In this document: piece after piece, positions 1-9,018 of the stretch
Numbering within the stretch: the first letter of the stretch is position 1
Layout: each line of letters begins with the position of its first letter
NCBI RefSeq assembly: GCF_020873875.1
Contig: NZ_JAHWGU010000041.1
Location: 1-64,000, forward strand
DNA length: 64,000 nt
Direction: 5' to 3'
Source of the DNA: Actinoplanes sp. DH11
GTDB taxonomy: Bacteria; Actinomycetota; Actinomycetes; Mycobacteriales; Micromonosporaceae
Notes under the pieces: generated by a model
The model's database searches: none
Told to the model about the DNA's origin: nothing
The model's input: the letters and a program-made list of their open reading frames with translations, nothing else
Position numbers and translations under genes: made by a program

Positions 1-387
1 CTACGCTGTGGCTCTCGGCCACCGCAAGGTCTGATGTTGTGTCCACAACGCACAGACGATCATGCGGTGGCCGTCCTCGTTCCCGCGGGATCCGAGGTCA
101 CCTCACGAACGGCGGCTGCCGTACTAGGTCGTCTGCGGCCGTGGGCGGGCCTGACTGGTGTCATCCTGATCGACGCTCGCGATGTCTTACCCGCAGCATT
201 CTGACGACAGCGGCAGCGCCGGCGGCCTCACCGGGTCGACCGGCTCCGAGCAGGCCCTCGGTGGGGTGCTGCCAGCGGACCAGGGTCTCGGCGTCGGGGA
301 AGGTGACCAGTTGACCGGATTCGATCGCGGTGTGTAGGGCGGTGACCTTGCGACGCATGCGCCACGCGCAGGGCGCCAGAATCACTG
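1..387. other. No recognisable gene at left edge
   Basis: I see no convincing gene here. The open frames on both strands are arginine-, proline- and serine-rich and look like GC-driven shadows. The stretch adjoins an unknown gene and a decayed integrase, so it may be the inner part of an old mobile island whose other end lies outside the window. Confidence 0.4.
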
Positions 388-687
388 CTACAGGCGCACG
401 CGGGAGAACCGTTCGAGGGCGGCCGGAGATCTGGGAGGAATCCGCAAAGCGTCGAGGTCTTTGATCCGGGTTGGGTTGACCACCTCGAGCCACTCCCTGC
501 CCTCGAAATCGGTCAGGCATCGCGCCATCGACCTCATGCAGCGCATTGAAAGCCAGCAAAAGTACGGCGTGACGATGTTGTCGACGTCTCGGCCATGCAG
601 GTGCAGTTGTGCGGGGTCGAGGCCTCGTTCGAGCAGGTTGGCGAACACCGCGCGTCCCGCCCGGTGGAGCGGCTGGCCGGGCTTCAC
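388..687 (-). CDS. Small hypothetical protein, 99 aa
   Basis: Not recognised. The frame opens with GTG shortly after an in-frame TAA and encodes a 99-residue protein with reasonable amino acid balance, including a Cys/Met/Trp-rich centre (YFCWLSMRCMRSMARCL, about residues 42-58) and a Glu/Trp segment after it. That composition is unlike the Arg/Pro/Ser-rich shadows around it. No strong ribosome binding site is visible. It could be a genuine small gene of the island or a remnant of a longer gene whose downstream part has decayed. Confidence 0.3.
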   Translation of the reverse strand: MKPGQPLHRAGRAVFANLLERGLDPAQLHLHGRDVDNIVTPYFCWLSMRCMRSMARCLTDFEGREWLEVVNPTRIKDLDALRIPPRSPAALERFSRVRL

Positions 688-790
688 CTGCTGTGCAGGT
701 GCTTATCCGCTAGCGGATGGCCGATGTCGCGGTCCTGGAGGGTCAACCGCTCGACGGTGATCGCGCCCGTTCCGATGCCCTCGAAGCTCC

Positions 791-1690
791 TCAGCTACCC
801 GGCTGACGGGTTGCGGCGCCCGGATCGGTGCTCTGTTCAAGGGCCGTCCACCACTCCTCCAGCTCATCGACCCGGCTCTGGAGTGCGGCGTTCGCCGCCC
901 GGGCCATCGCCAGTTCCTCGGTCAGCGCACCGATCGGCCCGGAGGCGGTCAGGGCGTCGAGCCAGCCCGCGACCAGCCGATCCTCAGTGGCGACCCTGCG
1001 GAGCGCGGAGGCGACCACCTCCGGCGACAACTCAGCCACGAACTCTCTCGGGAGCGTGAGCAGGCGAGCGACCTCGCCGAGGTTCCGCGCGGCGCTCATC
1101 TGGCGCCGAAGGCGCTCGGCGGACGGCACCGCCGGTTCGACCGGTGTCGCAGCCGCGATCGGCTTGGCGGGAGAAGGAGCGGGCTTCGACACAGGCGCGG
1201 GCGTAGGTGCCGGCTCCGGGTCAGGCTCGGCCTCTGATGGGAGTTCGGGAAGGTCGTCCCCCACCCAGGCATAGGCTAGAGTGTCGCCCTTCTGCCGTCG
1301 GACGACATTTGGCCACTTGGGCAGAACCGCCAGCGCCCGCGGTCCGTGCCGGGCCCAGGTCTCGTTCCGGAGGCCGAGCTCGGCCAGACGCTCCCGGATC
1401 TCTCGCACCTTCAGCGGGACCGACGATTCGGCCAACAGGTGGAGAACCACCGCGAGGGGCTCTTGGGCGAAGACGGCGTGGAACAGCCGGGAGTCGGACA
1501 GAGCCAGGAAACGCAGCGAACCCCTCGTCGCGACGTGAACGCCAGCGCCCCGTGGGACAAGCTCTTCCTCATCGGTGTCATCCCACTGGACCTGATAGTT
1601 TGTCCCGTCATCCGCGAGGATCGATCCGGCTCGGGTACGGCGTACGCCGAACGAATCGGACACTCGGACCAGACCCTGATCTGCGCTCAC
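791..1690 (-). CDS. Hypothetical protein with C-terminal coiled coil, 299 aa
   Basis: Family not recognised. I chose the GTG at 1690 because residues 1-50 from there form a coherent hydrophilic, SH3-like segment (GVRRTRAGSILADDGTNY), whereas the frame upstream is low complexity. Residues about 60-125 are helix-rich with a leucine pattern and a basic stretch (RHGPRALAVLPKWP) that could be winged-helix-like. Residues about 145-180 are a Pro/Ala/Glu linker. The last 45 residues are predicted coiled coil (IGALTEELAMARAANAALQ) ending near a Trp-Trp pair. The architecture of nucleic-acid-binding head, linker and coiled coil suggests a regulatory or structural role, but this is inference. It sits beside an integrase remnant on the same strand. 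Confidence 0.55.
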   Translation of the reverse strand: MSADQGLVRVSDSFGVRRTRAGSILADDGTNYQVQWDDTDEEELVPRGAGVHVATRGSLRFLALSDSRLFHAVFAQEPLAVVLHLLAESSVPLKVREIRERLAELGLRNETWARHGPRALAVLPKWPNVVRRQKGDTLAYAWVGDDLPELPSEAEPDPEPAPTPAPVSKPAPSPAKPIAAATPVEPAVPSAERLRRQMSAARNLGEVARLLTLPREFVAELSPEVVASALRRVATEDRLVAGWLDALTASGPIGALTEELAMARAANAALQSRVDELEEWWTALEQSTDPGAATRQPGS

Positions 1691-2018
1691 GAATGCGACT
1701 GTAATGGTTATCGTCGCGGCCGAGGCGTCGGCCGGAGCCAGCCCATCCTGGCCAGGCTCATCGGCCGTGTGCGCCCAGCGGCGGCTTGGCGGAACAACTC
1801 TGAGAGGAGATGGGTCGCGCTTGCCGGCCGCCCGTACGGACAGATTGGTGAGCTTGTCACTCGGTTGGAGGTCGAGCGTGAACGTGTGTCCGTCCCGGGG
1901 GGCTTCCTGGACGCGCTGCTGGCGCATGGGCGTGGAGACCCGCCAGGCCGCCCAGCATCGAGAGGCAGTACGAAACGTTCAGTGCTGGCCGCGTAGACTC
2001 AGCCGGCGGCCGGACCCG
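1691..2018. other. Gap between unknown gene and integrase remnant
   Basis: No gene is supported in these 328 bases. The upstream extension of the neighbouring open frame runs through the right part but is low complexity. A promoter for the unknown gene is expected here, but no clear -35/-10 pair stands out. Confidence 0.35.
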
Positions 2019-3037
2019 TTAGACGCGTTCGCCGATGCCGAGTCGCGCGTGGACTTGCTGGGCTCGTTCCGCGGCCGCGCTGGCGCCATAACGGCGCGGC
2101 ATCTCTTCCGAGGACCATCCCATCAGCAACATCAGGTCGCCGGTATCGCCACCGGCCAGCTTCCATTCATGGGCGAAGCTGTGCCGCCACCGCTGCGCAT
2201 GGACATGCTCAACCCCAGCCCTGTCCCCCAGTTCCCGGAGCCGGATCTTGATGCCGTTCGGCTTCAGCGGCCGGGCGCCCTTCGCAGCGATCCACAACTG
2301 GTCGATGCCGGTCAGGCCCGGGCGTCGGCTGCGGGCGCGCACATACCGGCGCAGAGCACCCGCAGTCTTGGCCCCGAACCGCACCCGGCGTTGTTGCCGC
2401 CCTTACCCATCAGGACGACCGAGTCAGTATCCAGATCGACGTCAGGCACCAGGAGATCGCCGATCTCAGCCAGCCGGCCCCCGGTGTTGTAGAACATCCT
2501 AACCAGCGCCTGGTCGCGCAGCTGCATGAAGCCGCGCCCCTCACAGACCTCGAGAATGCGTCGCGTTTCCTCATCGCTGATGACCTCGACAAGCTTCTGC
2601 ACCGCTGTCGGCTGCGGCACGCCGTCCATCGGCGACCGCTCAACTTCGCCCTCGATGACAAGCCAGCGGAAGAACCGCTGCAACGCCTTGTACTTGTTCA
2701 ACCCCGTTCCCGCCGAGCGCTCCTCGATCACCGACGCTTGAAACGCCGTCACCTGCCCGCTGTCCACCAAACTCGGATCGCAAGCGCCGCCTACCTCCGG
2801 CATCCGCTCGCCCAGATACGCGGCCAGTTGCGAAGCGGCGAGCACATAGTTGTACCGGGTGGTCTCCGGATGATTCGCGGCGCGCAACGAGCGGTCCCAG
2901 TCTCTCAGCGGCACCGCCCAGGCCTGACTCTGAACACCAGTCAGCAGATTCTCTATCTTCAATGCCAGCTCCCCGGTCAAGGAGTCGCTGCCCAGCACAG
3001 CCACCCGAGTCAAGGGCTCGCGCAGCGGCGTGCTCAC
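2019..3037 (-). pseudogene. Tyrosine recombinase/integrase, frameshifted
   Basis: This is a phage/ICE-type tyrosine integrase broken into two frames. The 5' part (3037 to about 2395) encodes an N-terminal SAM-like core-binding domain and the first catalytic box (TGGRLAEI, Arg) up to the beta-strand lysine in VLMGKGGN. The 3' part (about 2395 to 2019) continues in another frame with VRFGAKTAGALRRYVRAR, the box II segment and the nucleophile Tyr in MPRRYGAS. A one-base loss near 2393-2397 explains the break. Box II reads HAQRWRHSFAHEW where related integrases usually have HAHRWRHTFAHEW, so one catalytic-site histidine appears replaced by Gln. Both defects suggest an inactive relic. It lies next to tRNA-Pro, a usual attachment site. 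Confidence 0.85.
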
Positions 3038-3348
3038 GTCCCGCAGCCAAAAACTCCGGACCGCACCCCCGGCTCACGAGTAAAGGGTGGTGCCGCCGGG
3101 TCAACGGCCACAAGGGGAAACACCCGAACGGCCTACACGGCCCGTTGACCTGCAGCGATACACAGCGGAGCCTCGAAGACCCATTCGATCATCATCGGCG
3201 AAGGCGGCCAAGTAAAGGAGGCCAGGAAAACGACCTCCCGACCCACAAGATCGGCCTTGAACTGCGGAAACATCTTCCGGAATGCACTTCGATCCGCTCG
3301 CGCGGATGCCGAGTAAAGGGCTCCACGCACCCTTATGATCGATCAGCG
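3038..3348. other. Gap between integrase remnant and tRNA terminator
   Basis: No convincing gene. A 65-residue open frame on the minus strand (3330-3133) has no ribosome binding site or recognisable motif. If the island inserted at tRNA-Pro, the attachment core should be the tRNA 3' end (about 3403-3425). I found no second copy of it inside the window, so the far end would lie to the left of position 1. Confidence 0.35.
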
Positions 3349-3394
3349 TAAATAAAAAGAACGTCTTCGCAGGACTTTGACCTGCGAAGACGTT
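3349..3394 (-). terminator. Rho-independent terminator of tRNA-Pro
   Basis: A perfect 14-bp stem (3360-3373 with 3381-3394) closes a 7-base loop. On the minus strand it is followed by a T-rich run (complement of 3349-3359). It begins 9 bases past the tRNA 3' end and is the best canonical terminator in the window. Confidence 0.9.
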
Positions 3395-3402
3395 CCGAAA
3401 AG

Positions 3403-3476
<74 letters not shown>

Positions 3477-3528
3477 ATCCCGCCCCGAACCCAAGCCCGG
3501 CGCGACATCTCCTAAAGCTTACCAACCG

Positions 3529-4965
3529 CTACCCGTGCGCCTTACCCCGGCCCCCCGGGCCCAGCTTCTTGCGGGGCTTGACGGAGACCTCGATGGGGGT
3601 GCCCTCGAAGCCGAACTCCTCGCGGAGCTTGCGTTCGATGAAGCGGAGGTATCCCGCGTCGAACGGGCCCGTCGTGAACAGGACGAAGCGGGGTGGGGCG
3701 ACGCCTGCCTGGGTAGCGAAGAGGACGCGGGGGGCGCGGCCGCCTCGGACGGGGTGGGGGGTGGCCTGGGTCAGGGCGGTGATCCACTGGTTGAGGGCGC
3801 CGGTGGGGATGCGCTGTTCCCAGGATGTGAGGGCGGTGCGCAGGGCGGGGGCCAGCTTGTCGACGGCTCGGCCGGTTTTGGCGGAGATGTTGACGCGTAC
3901 GGCCCACTGGACCCGCTTCATGTCCCGGTCGATCTCTTTGTCCAGGAAGATGCGGCGGTCGGCGTCGACGAGGTCCCACTTGTTGTAGGCGATCACCAGC
4001 GCCCGCCCGGCCTCGATGACCTGGGAGATGACGCGCTGGTCCTGTTCGCTGATGGTGTCGCCGGAGTCGAGCAGCACGACCGCTACCTCGGCGGCCTCGA
4101 CGGCGCCGGCGGTGCGCAGGGAGGCGTAGTACTCCGTGCCCGACGCCTGGTGCACGCGGCGCCGCAGGCCGGCCGTGTCGACGAACTGCCAGAGCTCGCC
4201 GTCCATCTCGACCAGGCTGTCGACGGGGTCGACGGTGGTGCCGGCGACCGAGTCGACGACGGCGCGTTCCTCTTTGGCGAGCCGGTTGAGCAGGCTGCTC
4301 TTGCCGACGTTGGGCCGGCCGACCAGGGCGACGCGGCGCGGGCCGCGCGGGCCGCCCTCGGTGACGGGCGGGGTGGGCGGCAGCGCGGCGAGGATGTCGT
4401 CGAGCAGGTCACCGGAGCCTCGGCCGTGCAGGGCCGAGATGGGGTGCGGTTCGCCGAGGCCGAGCTGCCAGAGGGAGACGGCCTCGAGTTCGAGGTTCTG
4501 GTTGTCGGCCTTGTTGGCGATCAGGATCACCGGTTTGTGGCTGCGGCGCAGCATTCTCACGGCGGCTTCGTCGACGTCGGTGGCGCCGACGGTGACGTCG
4601 ACGACGAAGAGCACGACGTCGGCGGTCTGCACCGCGATCTCGGCCTGGTTGGCGATCGCGGCGGCGCGGTCCCGGGCGTCGGGTTCCCAGCCGCCGGTGT
4701 CGACGACGGTGAAGCGGCGGCCGTTCCACTGCGCGTCGTAGGGCACACGGTCACGGGTCACCCCGGCCACGTCCTCGACGACCGCCTGGCGGCGCCCGAT
4801 GATGCGGTTGACAAGCGTGGACTTGCCCACGTTGGGACGGCCGACGACGGCCACGACGGGCACCGGGCCGGTGAACTGCTCGTCCGGGGAGTCCGACGAG
4901 GTGGCCGAGAAATCGAGACCGCCCTCGAAATCGTTGAGATCGAGACCGGCGGGAAGATCAGTCAC
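3529..4965 (-). CDS. der: Ribosome-assembly GTPase Der (EngA)
   Basis: Der is a double-GTPase that acts in 50S subunit maturation in the cytoplasm. Both G domains are visible: the first from about residue 38 (P-loop [13 protein letters not shown], switch DTGGWE, NKAD) and the second from about 213 ([25 protein letters not shown]). A C-terminal KH-like domain ends in a basic tail. The first 35 residues are an acidic extension usual in actinobacteria. At 478 aa it has normal length. The start is GTG at 4965, overlapping the cmk stop as GTGA, so translation is probably coupled. The cmk-der order matches Rv1712-Rv1713. Confidence 0.97.
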   Translation of the reverse strand: MTDLPAGLDLNDFEGGLDFSATSSDSPDEQFTGPVPVVAVVGRPNVGKSTLVNRIIGRRQAVVEDVAGVTRDRVPYDAQWNGRRFTVVDTGGWEPDARDRAAAIANQAEIAVQTADVVLFVVDVTVGATDVDEAAVRMLRRSHKPVILIANKADNQNLELEAVSLWQLGLGEPHPISALHGRGSGDLLDDILAALPPTPPVTEGGPRGPRRVALVGRPNVGKSSLLNRLAKEERAVVDSVAGTTVDPVDSLVEMDGELWQFVDTAGLRRRVHQASGTEYYASLRTAGAVEAAEVAVVLLDSGDTISEQDQRVISQVIEAGRALVIAYNKWDLVDADRRIFLDKEIDRDMKRVQWAVRVNISAKTGRAVDKLAPALRTALTSWEQRIPTGALNQWITALTQATPHPVRGGRAPRVLFATQAGVAPPRFVLFTTGPFDAGYLRFIERKLREEFGFEGTPIEVSVKPRKKLGPGGRGKAHG

Positions 4966-5642
4966 TTACTTACCTTGCTGTTGAGCAGCCCGAGCAGATG
5001 CGCCACGACCTCGTCGATGCCCATCCCGGTGGTGTCCACCTCGATGGCGTCGGAGGCCTGGCGCAGCGGGTCGGCCGCGCGGCTGGAGTCGAGCTTGTCG
5101 CGGCGGGCCAGGTCGGCCTCGGTGGCGGCGACGTCGGTGGCGTCCTCGGCGCTGCGCCGGGCGGCGCGAGCGGCGGCGGACGCGGTCAGGTAGACCTTGA
5201 GGTCGGCGTCGGGCGCGACCACGGAGGCGATGTCACGGCCTTCGACAACGATCCGCGGGTGCCCGGCGATGATCGCCTGCTGGAGCGCGACCAGGTGTTT
5301 GCGGACGGCGGGCACGGCGGCGACGGCGGAGACCGCGCCGGTGACCTCGGCGCCACGGATCGGGGCGTCGACGTTCACCCCGTTCGCGGCGAAGTGCGGC
5401 GCGGCCGGGTCGGTCCCGATCGAGAGCTCGGTCTCCAGCGCGATCTTGGCGATCGCGTCCGGGTCGGCGAGGTCGGCACCGCCCTGGAGCACGGCCCAGG
5501 TGATCGCCCGGTACATCGCCCCGGTGTCGAGGTAGACCCCGTCGATCGCCGCGGCCAGCCGCCGGGAAACGGTGGACTTGCCCGAACCGGACGGGCCGTC
5601 GACGGCAACCACGCACGTTTCCGGCCGTTCCTGAAGCGCCAC
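4962..5642 (-). CDS. cmk: Cytidylate kinase
   Basis: Phosphorylates CMP and dCMP with ATP in pyrimidine nucleotide recycling. The P-loop [16 protein letters not shown] lies at residues about 15-30 and the CMP-binding segment [12 protein letters not shown] at about 39-50. The conserved [18 protein letters not shown] segment is at about 132-149, and the lid region carries Arg residues (RRSAEDA). The 226 aa length fits the family. It is the first gene of a tight pair with der, whose GTG start overlaps its stop. The upstream 290 bases hold a tandem repeat and no other gene. Confidence 0.96.
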   Translation of the reverse strand: MALQERPETCVVAVDGPSGSGKSTVSRRLAAAIDGVYLDTGAMYRAITWAVLQGGADLADPDAIAKIALETELSIGTDPAAPHFAANGVNVDAPIRGAEVTGAVSAVAAVPAVRKHLVALQQAIIAGHPRIVVEGRDIASVVAPDADLKVYLTASAAARAARRSAEDATDVAATEADLARRDKLDSSRAADPLRQASDAIEVDTTGMGIDEVVAHLLGLLNSKVSK

Positions 5643-5824
5643 CGTTCCTCCTCACGTCCCCACGGCAACCAACCCTCCCATTGTGCCCGCCCATGCCATC
5701 ACCGACGAACCCGGGCTCTGCCAAGAAGACGATCAAGATTGAGGGGTACGCGTATCGGCCCTCCCCCGACCGCAACCACCCCTAACCAGGCCACCGCGCC
5801 TGCCCGGCAGCACAGAGCTTCCCG

Positions 5825-5914
5825 GCCACACCCGTGCGAGCGGCCACACCCGTGCGGGCCGCCACACCCGTGCGGGCCGCCACACCCGTGCGGGCCGCCA
5901 CACCCGTGCGGGCC
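5825..5914. repeat. 18-bp tandem repeat, 5 copies
   Basis: Five head-to-tail copies of an 18-bp unit (gccacacccgtgcgggcc). The first copy (5825-5842) has two changes and the other four are identical. The array lies just beyond the 3' end of the MarR gene and before cmk. The identical copies imply recent expansion or homogenisation. It has no spacers and is not CRISPR. Confidence 0.95.
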
Positions 5915-5933
5915 GCGACCCAGGCGCGCCGGG

Positions 5934-6401
5934 TCAGCTCGCGGTGAGCGTGGGCAGCAGGCGGGCGGTGATCTGGCCCAGCCGTTCGACGTCCTCGTCG
6001 CTCAGGTGGTCGAAGACCAGCCGGCGTACCTCGGCCACGTGCCCCGGCGCCGCATCCCGCAGCGTGTCAAGGCCACTGGCCGTCAAGTGGGCGATCTGCC
6101 CCCGTTTGTCGCTGGGGCAGGCCTGCCGCTGCACCCAGCCGCGCTGTTCCAGGCTGGCCACGGCGTGTGACAGCCGGCTCGTGGTGGTGCCGACGCGGCG
6201 GGCGAGATCGGTCATCCGCATGCATCGGCCCGGCTCGTCGCTGAGGTTGGCCAGGATCTGGTAGTAGGCGTGCGGGATCCCGGTGTCCTCGCGTAACTGC
6301 CGGTCCAGCGCGGCGGGCATCAGCATCAGGACCTGGGTCAGGTTCAGCCAGGTACGCATCTCGGTGTCGGTAAGCCACTGCGGCTGGGCCTCGGCGGTCA
6401 C
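5934..6401 (-). CDS. MarR-family transcriptional regulator
   Basis: A 155-aa winged-helix repressor-type protein. The N-terminal helix (residues 10-40) provides dimer contacts. The DNA-binding segment spans about 57-105, with recognition helix TTTSRLSHAVASLEQRGWVQ and the beta-wing RQACPSDKRGQIAHLTASG that is diagnostic of MarR proteins. It is the last gene of a minus-strand run MFS, ribA, ribD-like, marR, starting 4 nt after the deaminase gene. It is therefore probably co-transcribed and regulates the same unit in response to a small ligand. Two palindromic sites upstream of ribA are its likely operators. Confidence 0.92.
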   Translation of the reverse strand: MTAEAQPQWLTDTEMRTWLNLTQVLMLMPAALDRQLREDTGIPHAYYQILANLSDEPGRCMRMTDLARRVGTTTSRLSHAVASLEQRGWVQRQACPSDKRGQIAHLTASGLDTLRDAAPGHVAEVRRLVFDHLSDEDVERLGQITARLLPTLTAS

Positions 6402-6405
6402 GATG

Positions 6406-6978
6406 TCATCCTGCCTGCCCGGCCGTCAGGACGTGCGCGTTGACGTCACGGACATGGTGCGCCAGGTCGGGCAGTTCGACCACGTCGACGCCGGCCAGGC
6501 GCAGCGTGTCGACGCCGTCGCAGTCGGCGAAGTGCAGGGGTTCGCGCAGCGCCAGGACCACCCGTCCGAGTCCGGCGGCGACGACGAGCCGGGTGCAGGA
6601 CGCCGGGCGGGAGCGGCGGTGGGTGCACGGTTCCATCGTGGTGTAGATCGTGGCCCGGGACAGGTCGGTACCCGGCGTGATCTTGGCGAGGGCGGCTTCC
6701 TCGGCATGCTCGTGCGGGTCCGTCTCGCCGGTGTACCCGGTGGCCAGGATGCTGCCGTCGTGGTCGACGACTATCGCGCCCACGGCGTACCGGGTGTCGA
6801 CTCGCGGCGCGAGCCGCGACACGGTGAGAGCCGCATGCATCCAGTCGACGTCCGACCCGACGGAAGCGGCCGGCAGGAGGGATGCGGCGGGCACGACGGC
6901 GGCAGCCGGCACGACGGAGGCGGGCGGCAGGACGGAGGCGGGCGGCAGGACGGCGCAGGGCAGGGCGGGCGCGGACAC
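6406..6978 (-). CDS. RibD-like zinc deaminase with repeat-expanded N-terminus
   Basis: A CMP/dCMP-type zinc deaminase resembling the N-terminal deaminase domain of RibD, which deaminates the pyrimidine made by GTP cyclohydrolase II. The domain begins near residue 44 (DVDWMHAALTVSRLAP). Zinc ligands and the catalytic Glu are in HAEEAALAK and PCTHRRSRPASC. There is no C-terminal reductase domain. The GTG at 6978 lies one base after the ribA stop, so coupled initiation there is likely. That adds about 42 residues of Leu/Val-Pro-Ala-Ser repeats (LPPASVLPPASVVPAA), which look like an in-frame tandem expansion. An alternative start is ATG at 6840. With ribA next door, a pterin- or flavin-like precursor step is inferred. 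Confidence 0.8.
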   Translation of the reverse strand: MSAPALPCAVLPPASVLPPASVVPAAAVVPAASLLPAASVGSDVDWMHAALTVSRLAPRVDTRYAVGAIVVDHDGSILATGYTGETDPHEHAEEAALAKITPGTDLSRATIYTTMEPCTHRRSRPASCTRLVVAAGLGRVVLALREPLHFADCDGVDTLRLAGVDVVELPDLAHHVRDVNAHVLTAGQAG

Positions 6979-6979
6979 G

Positions 6980-7639
6980 TCAGCCGGCCAGCGGCAGGTC
7001 GAGCGTGTGCGCGGTGTGGTCCCGTTTCGCGGTCAGGTATCTCGCGTTCGCGCCGGTCAGGTGCACGCCGGTGGGGACGTGTTCGGTCACGCGTACGCCC
7101 AGAGCGCCGAGCTGGGCCGCCTTGTCCGGGTTGTTGCTGAGCATTCGGATCCGGTCGACGCCGAGCGCGGTCAGCATCTGCGCGGCCGGTGTGTAGTCGC
7201 GTTCGTCCTCGGCGTGCCCGAGCGCCAGGTTCGCCTGGTAGGTGTCGAGGCCGGTGTCCTGCAGCGCGTAGGCGTCCAGCTTGGCGTAGAGGCCGATCCC
7301 CCGCCCTTCCTGCCGCAGGTAGAGCAGGAAGCCGCCGGCATCGGTGATCCGCTCGACGGCCTCGCGCAGCTGCGGCCCGCAGTCGCAGCGCTCACTGCCG
7401 AAGACGTCGCCGGTCAGGCATTCGCTGTGCGGCCGCACCAGGGGCGCCTCCCCGCCGGTGGCCGTCGACGCCAGCGCGGCCCGCCACGGGCCGAGGCCGA
7501 GGGCGAGGTGTTCGCGGCCGTCGACCAGCCCGGTGAAGGTGAAGACGTCGGCGGTGGTGGCGTATCCGTCCGGGAACCGCAGGGGCACCGAGACCCGGGT
7601 CCGCACCCGTGTGGCTGGCACTTCCAGCGTGACCGTCAT
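6980..7639 (-). CDS. ribA: GTP cyclohydrolase II, stand-alone
   Basis: Opens GTP to the formamidopyrimidine/ribosylamino-pyrimidine intermediate that feeds riboflavin and related compounds. The zinc site HSECLTGDVFGSERCDC is at residues about 69-85, and the catalytic LRQEGRGIGLYAK is at about 107-119. A C-terminal LSNNPDKAAQLGALGV segment is also typical. The start ATG at 7639 has a GGGGG ribosome binding site. At 219 aa it lacks the DHBP synthase (RibB) half found in the usual actinobacterial RibBA fusion, so it is probably an extra, pathway-specific copy. It overlaps functionally with the adjacent deaminase and is preceded by two operator-like palindromes. Confidence 0.92.
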   Translation of the reverse strand: MTVTLEVPATRVRTRVSVPLRFPDGYATTADVFTFTGLVDGREHLALGLGPWRAALASTATGGEAPLVRPHSECLTGDVFGSERCDCGPQLREAVERITDAGGFLLYLRQEGRGIGLYAKLDAYALQDTGLDTYQANLALGHAEDERDYTPAAQMLTALGVDRIRMLSNNPDKAAQLGALGVRVTEHVPTGVHLTGANARYLTAKRDHTAHTLDLPLAG

Positions 7640-7654
7640 GCCGACCCCCAGTTG

Positions 7655-7699
7655 TTGAAGTTTCACCAAGAGCATCCGCCCCTTCTGTTGAAACTTCAA
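7655..7699 (-). promoter_or_regulatory. Paired MarR-type operator sites upstream of ribA
   Basis: Two near-palindromes with arms TTGAA/TTCAA lie in the 69-bp gap between the MFS and ribA genes: TTGAAGTTTCAC at 7655-7666 (one arm mismatch) and TTGAAACTTCAA at 7688-7699 (perfect arms). Their centres are 33 bp apart, about three helical turns, so dimers on both sites would face the same side. MarR proteins usually bind such AT-richer palindromes, and this is the most AT-rich patch of the locus. Binding by the MarR protein at 5934-6401 is inferred. Confidence 0.6.
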
Positions 7700-7708
7700 G
7701 AGTGGCGA

Positions 7709-8926
7709 TCACCACCCGGCGGCCGACGACTCCGACGGCGAACGCGAAGGCGAGTCCGCGCGAACCCGGCGCCGCGTGGACAGGCGTGGCTCCAGCAGCA
7801 CCACCACGAACGCCAGCAGGCTCAGCACCGCGCCGGCCAGGGCGACGCTGCGGACACCGGCCACCGGGATCAGAAGGCTGCCCAGCAACGCGCCCGCGGT
7901 GATGCCCACGTTGAACGCGGTCGACGTGCCGGCCGAAGCCATGTCCGTGCTGCCCGGTGCCGTCTCCATCGCCCGTACGCCCAGGCCTGAAGCCATCGCC
8001 GCCAAGCTGAATCCGGCGGCAGCCAGGGTGATCACCGTCATCGTCGCCGACGTGCCGAACACCCACTGCAGGAGCAGCGCCACCGCCTGGAGACCGATCG
8101 TCACGACCATCGTCAGCCAGCCGTTGCGGGCCACCATCCAGCCGGCCGCGAAGACACCCGCCAGGCCGGCCAGGCCGCGCACGAACAGCAGCGGACCCAC
8201 CGCGGACTCGCCGAAACCGCTCACCTCGGTGAGGAACGGGCTGATGTAGGTGAGCGCGACGAACGCCCCGGCCACGGCGAGCGCGGTGTAGACCACGATC
8301 GTCCAGTAGCGGCCCGCGTCCGGCCTCGAACCGAACGCGGTCTCGGCCTGGCCCGGCGGCGCGCCCGGCATCAATACCAGCACCGCCACCAGGATCAGCG
8401 CGCCCACCACGCTGAGCGCGAGGAACGCGACCCGCCAGCCGGCCTGCTGCCCGATCCAGGTGCCGGCCGGAACACCGGCGAGGGCGCCGAGCGTGCTTCC
8501 CGCGTACAGCAGGGAAACCGCACGCGGGCGCGCCCCGGCCGAGAAGAGCGCCGCGGCGGCGGGAGTGACCACCGACCAGAAGACGGCCTGGCTCATCGCG
8601 ACCACGATGCGGGCACCCATCAGCGGCCCGTATCCGTCCAGCAGCGCCGACGCCGCGTTGCCCACGACGAAGATCGCGAGCAGCAGGCAGAGCAGCAGGC
8701 GGCGCGGCATCCGGTGGGTGATTTTGGTGAGGGGTACGGAGGTGAGCACCACGACCAGGCCGTACACCGTGACCAGCAACCCGACCTCGGAGACCGTGCT
8801 GCCCAGGTCATCGGCGATCAGTGGGAGCAGGCCGATCGGCAGCGTCTCGGCGGTCACGTAGGCGAAGGTGGACAGCATCAGCGCCAGCAGCGTGACGACC
8901 GCCCTCATGCGGCTTTTCTCATGCAC
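7709..8926 (-). CDS. MFS transporter, DHA1 type
   Basis: A 405-aa integral membrane protein with about 12 hydrophobic segments. It has the DHA1 hallmark near the start (TFAYVTAETLPIGLLPLIA), a conserved Arg-rich loop after TM2/3 (KITHRMPRRL) and a motif C-like TM5 (GSTLGALAGVPAGTWIG). It resembles AraJ/sugar-efflux-like exporters, and the substrate is unknown. It reads toward ribA on the same strand with 69 bp between, and could export or protect against the product of the ribA/ribD-like pair. The start may be GTG 8926 or ATG 8908; neither has a strong ribosome binding site. The last 25 residues are Ser/Arg-rich and cytoplasmic. Confidence 0.88.
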   Translation of the reverse strand: MHEKSRMRAVVTLLALMLSTFAYVTAETLPIGLLPLIADDLGSTVSEVGLLVTVYGLVVVLTSVPLTKITHRMPRRLLLCLLLAIFVVGNAASALLDGYGPLMGARIVVAMSQAVFWSVVTPAAAALFSAGARPRAVSLLYAGSTLGALAGVPAGTWIGQQAGWRVAFLALSVVGALILVAVLVLMPGAPPGQAETAFGSRPDAGRYWTIVVYTALAVAGAFVALTYISPFLTEVSGFGESAVGPLLFVRGLAGLAGVFAAGWMVARNGWLTMVVTIGLQAVALLLQWVFGTSATMTVITLAAAGFSLAAMASGLGVRAMETAPGSTDMASAGTSTAFNVGITAGALLGSLLIPVAGVRSVALAGAVLSLLAFVVVLLEPRLSTRRRVRADSPSRSPSESSAAGW

Positions 8927-9018
8927 GGTCCGCTCATGCGCCGAGCTTGCCGCAATCGGCCATGGCGTGCGACCTATATCGTCCCGGGACGACCGTCGAT
9001 GCGAAGGAGGACCCGGCC

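Noticed and set aside
3133-3330. 65-residue minus-strand frame between integrase remnant and tRNA
   Set aside because: There is no ribosome binding site or known motif, and it is too short to claim.
7640-7708. FMN riboswitch upstream of ribA
   Set aside because: The gap is only 69 bp, lacks the conserved RFN core, and instead holds two palindromic operator-like sites.
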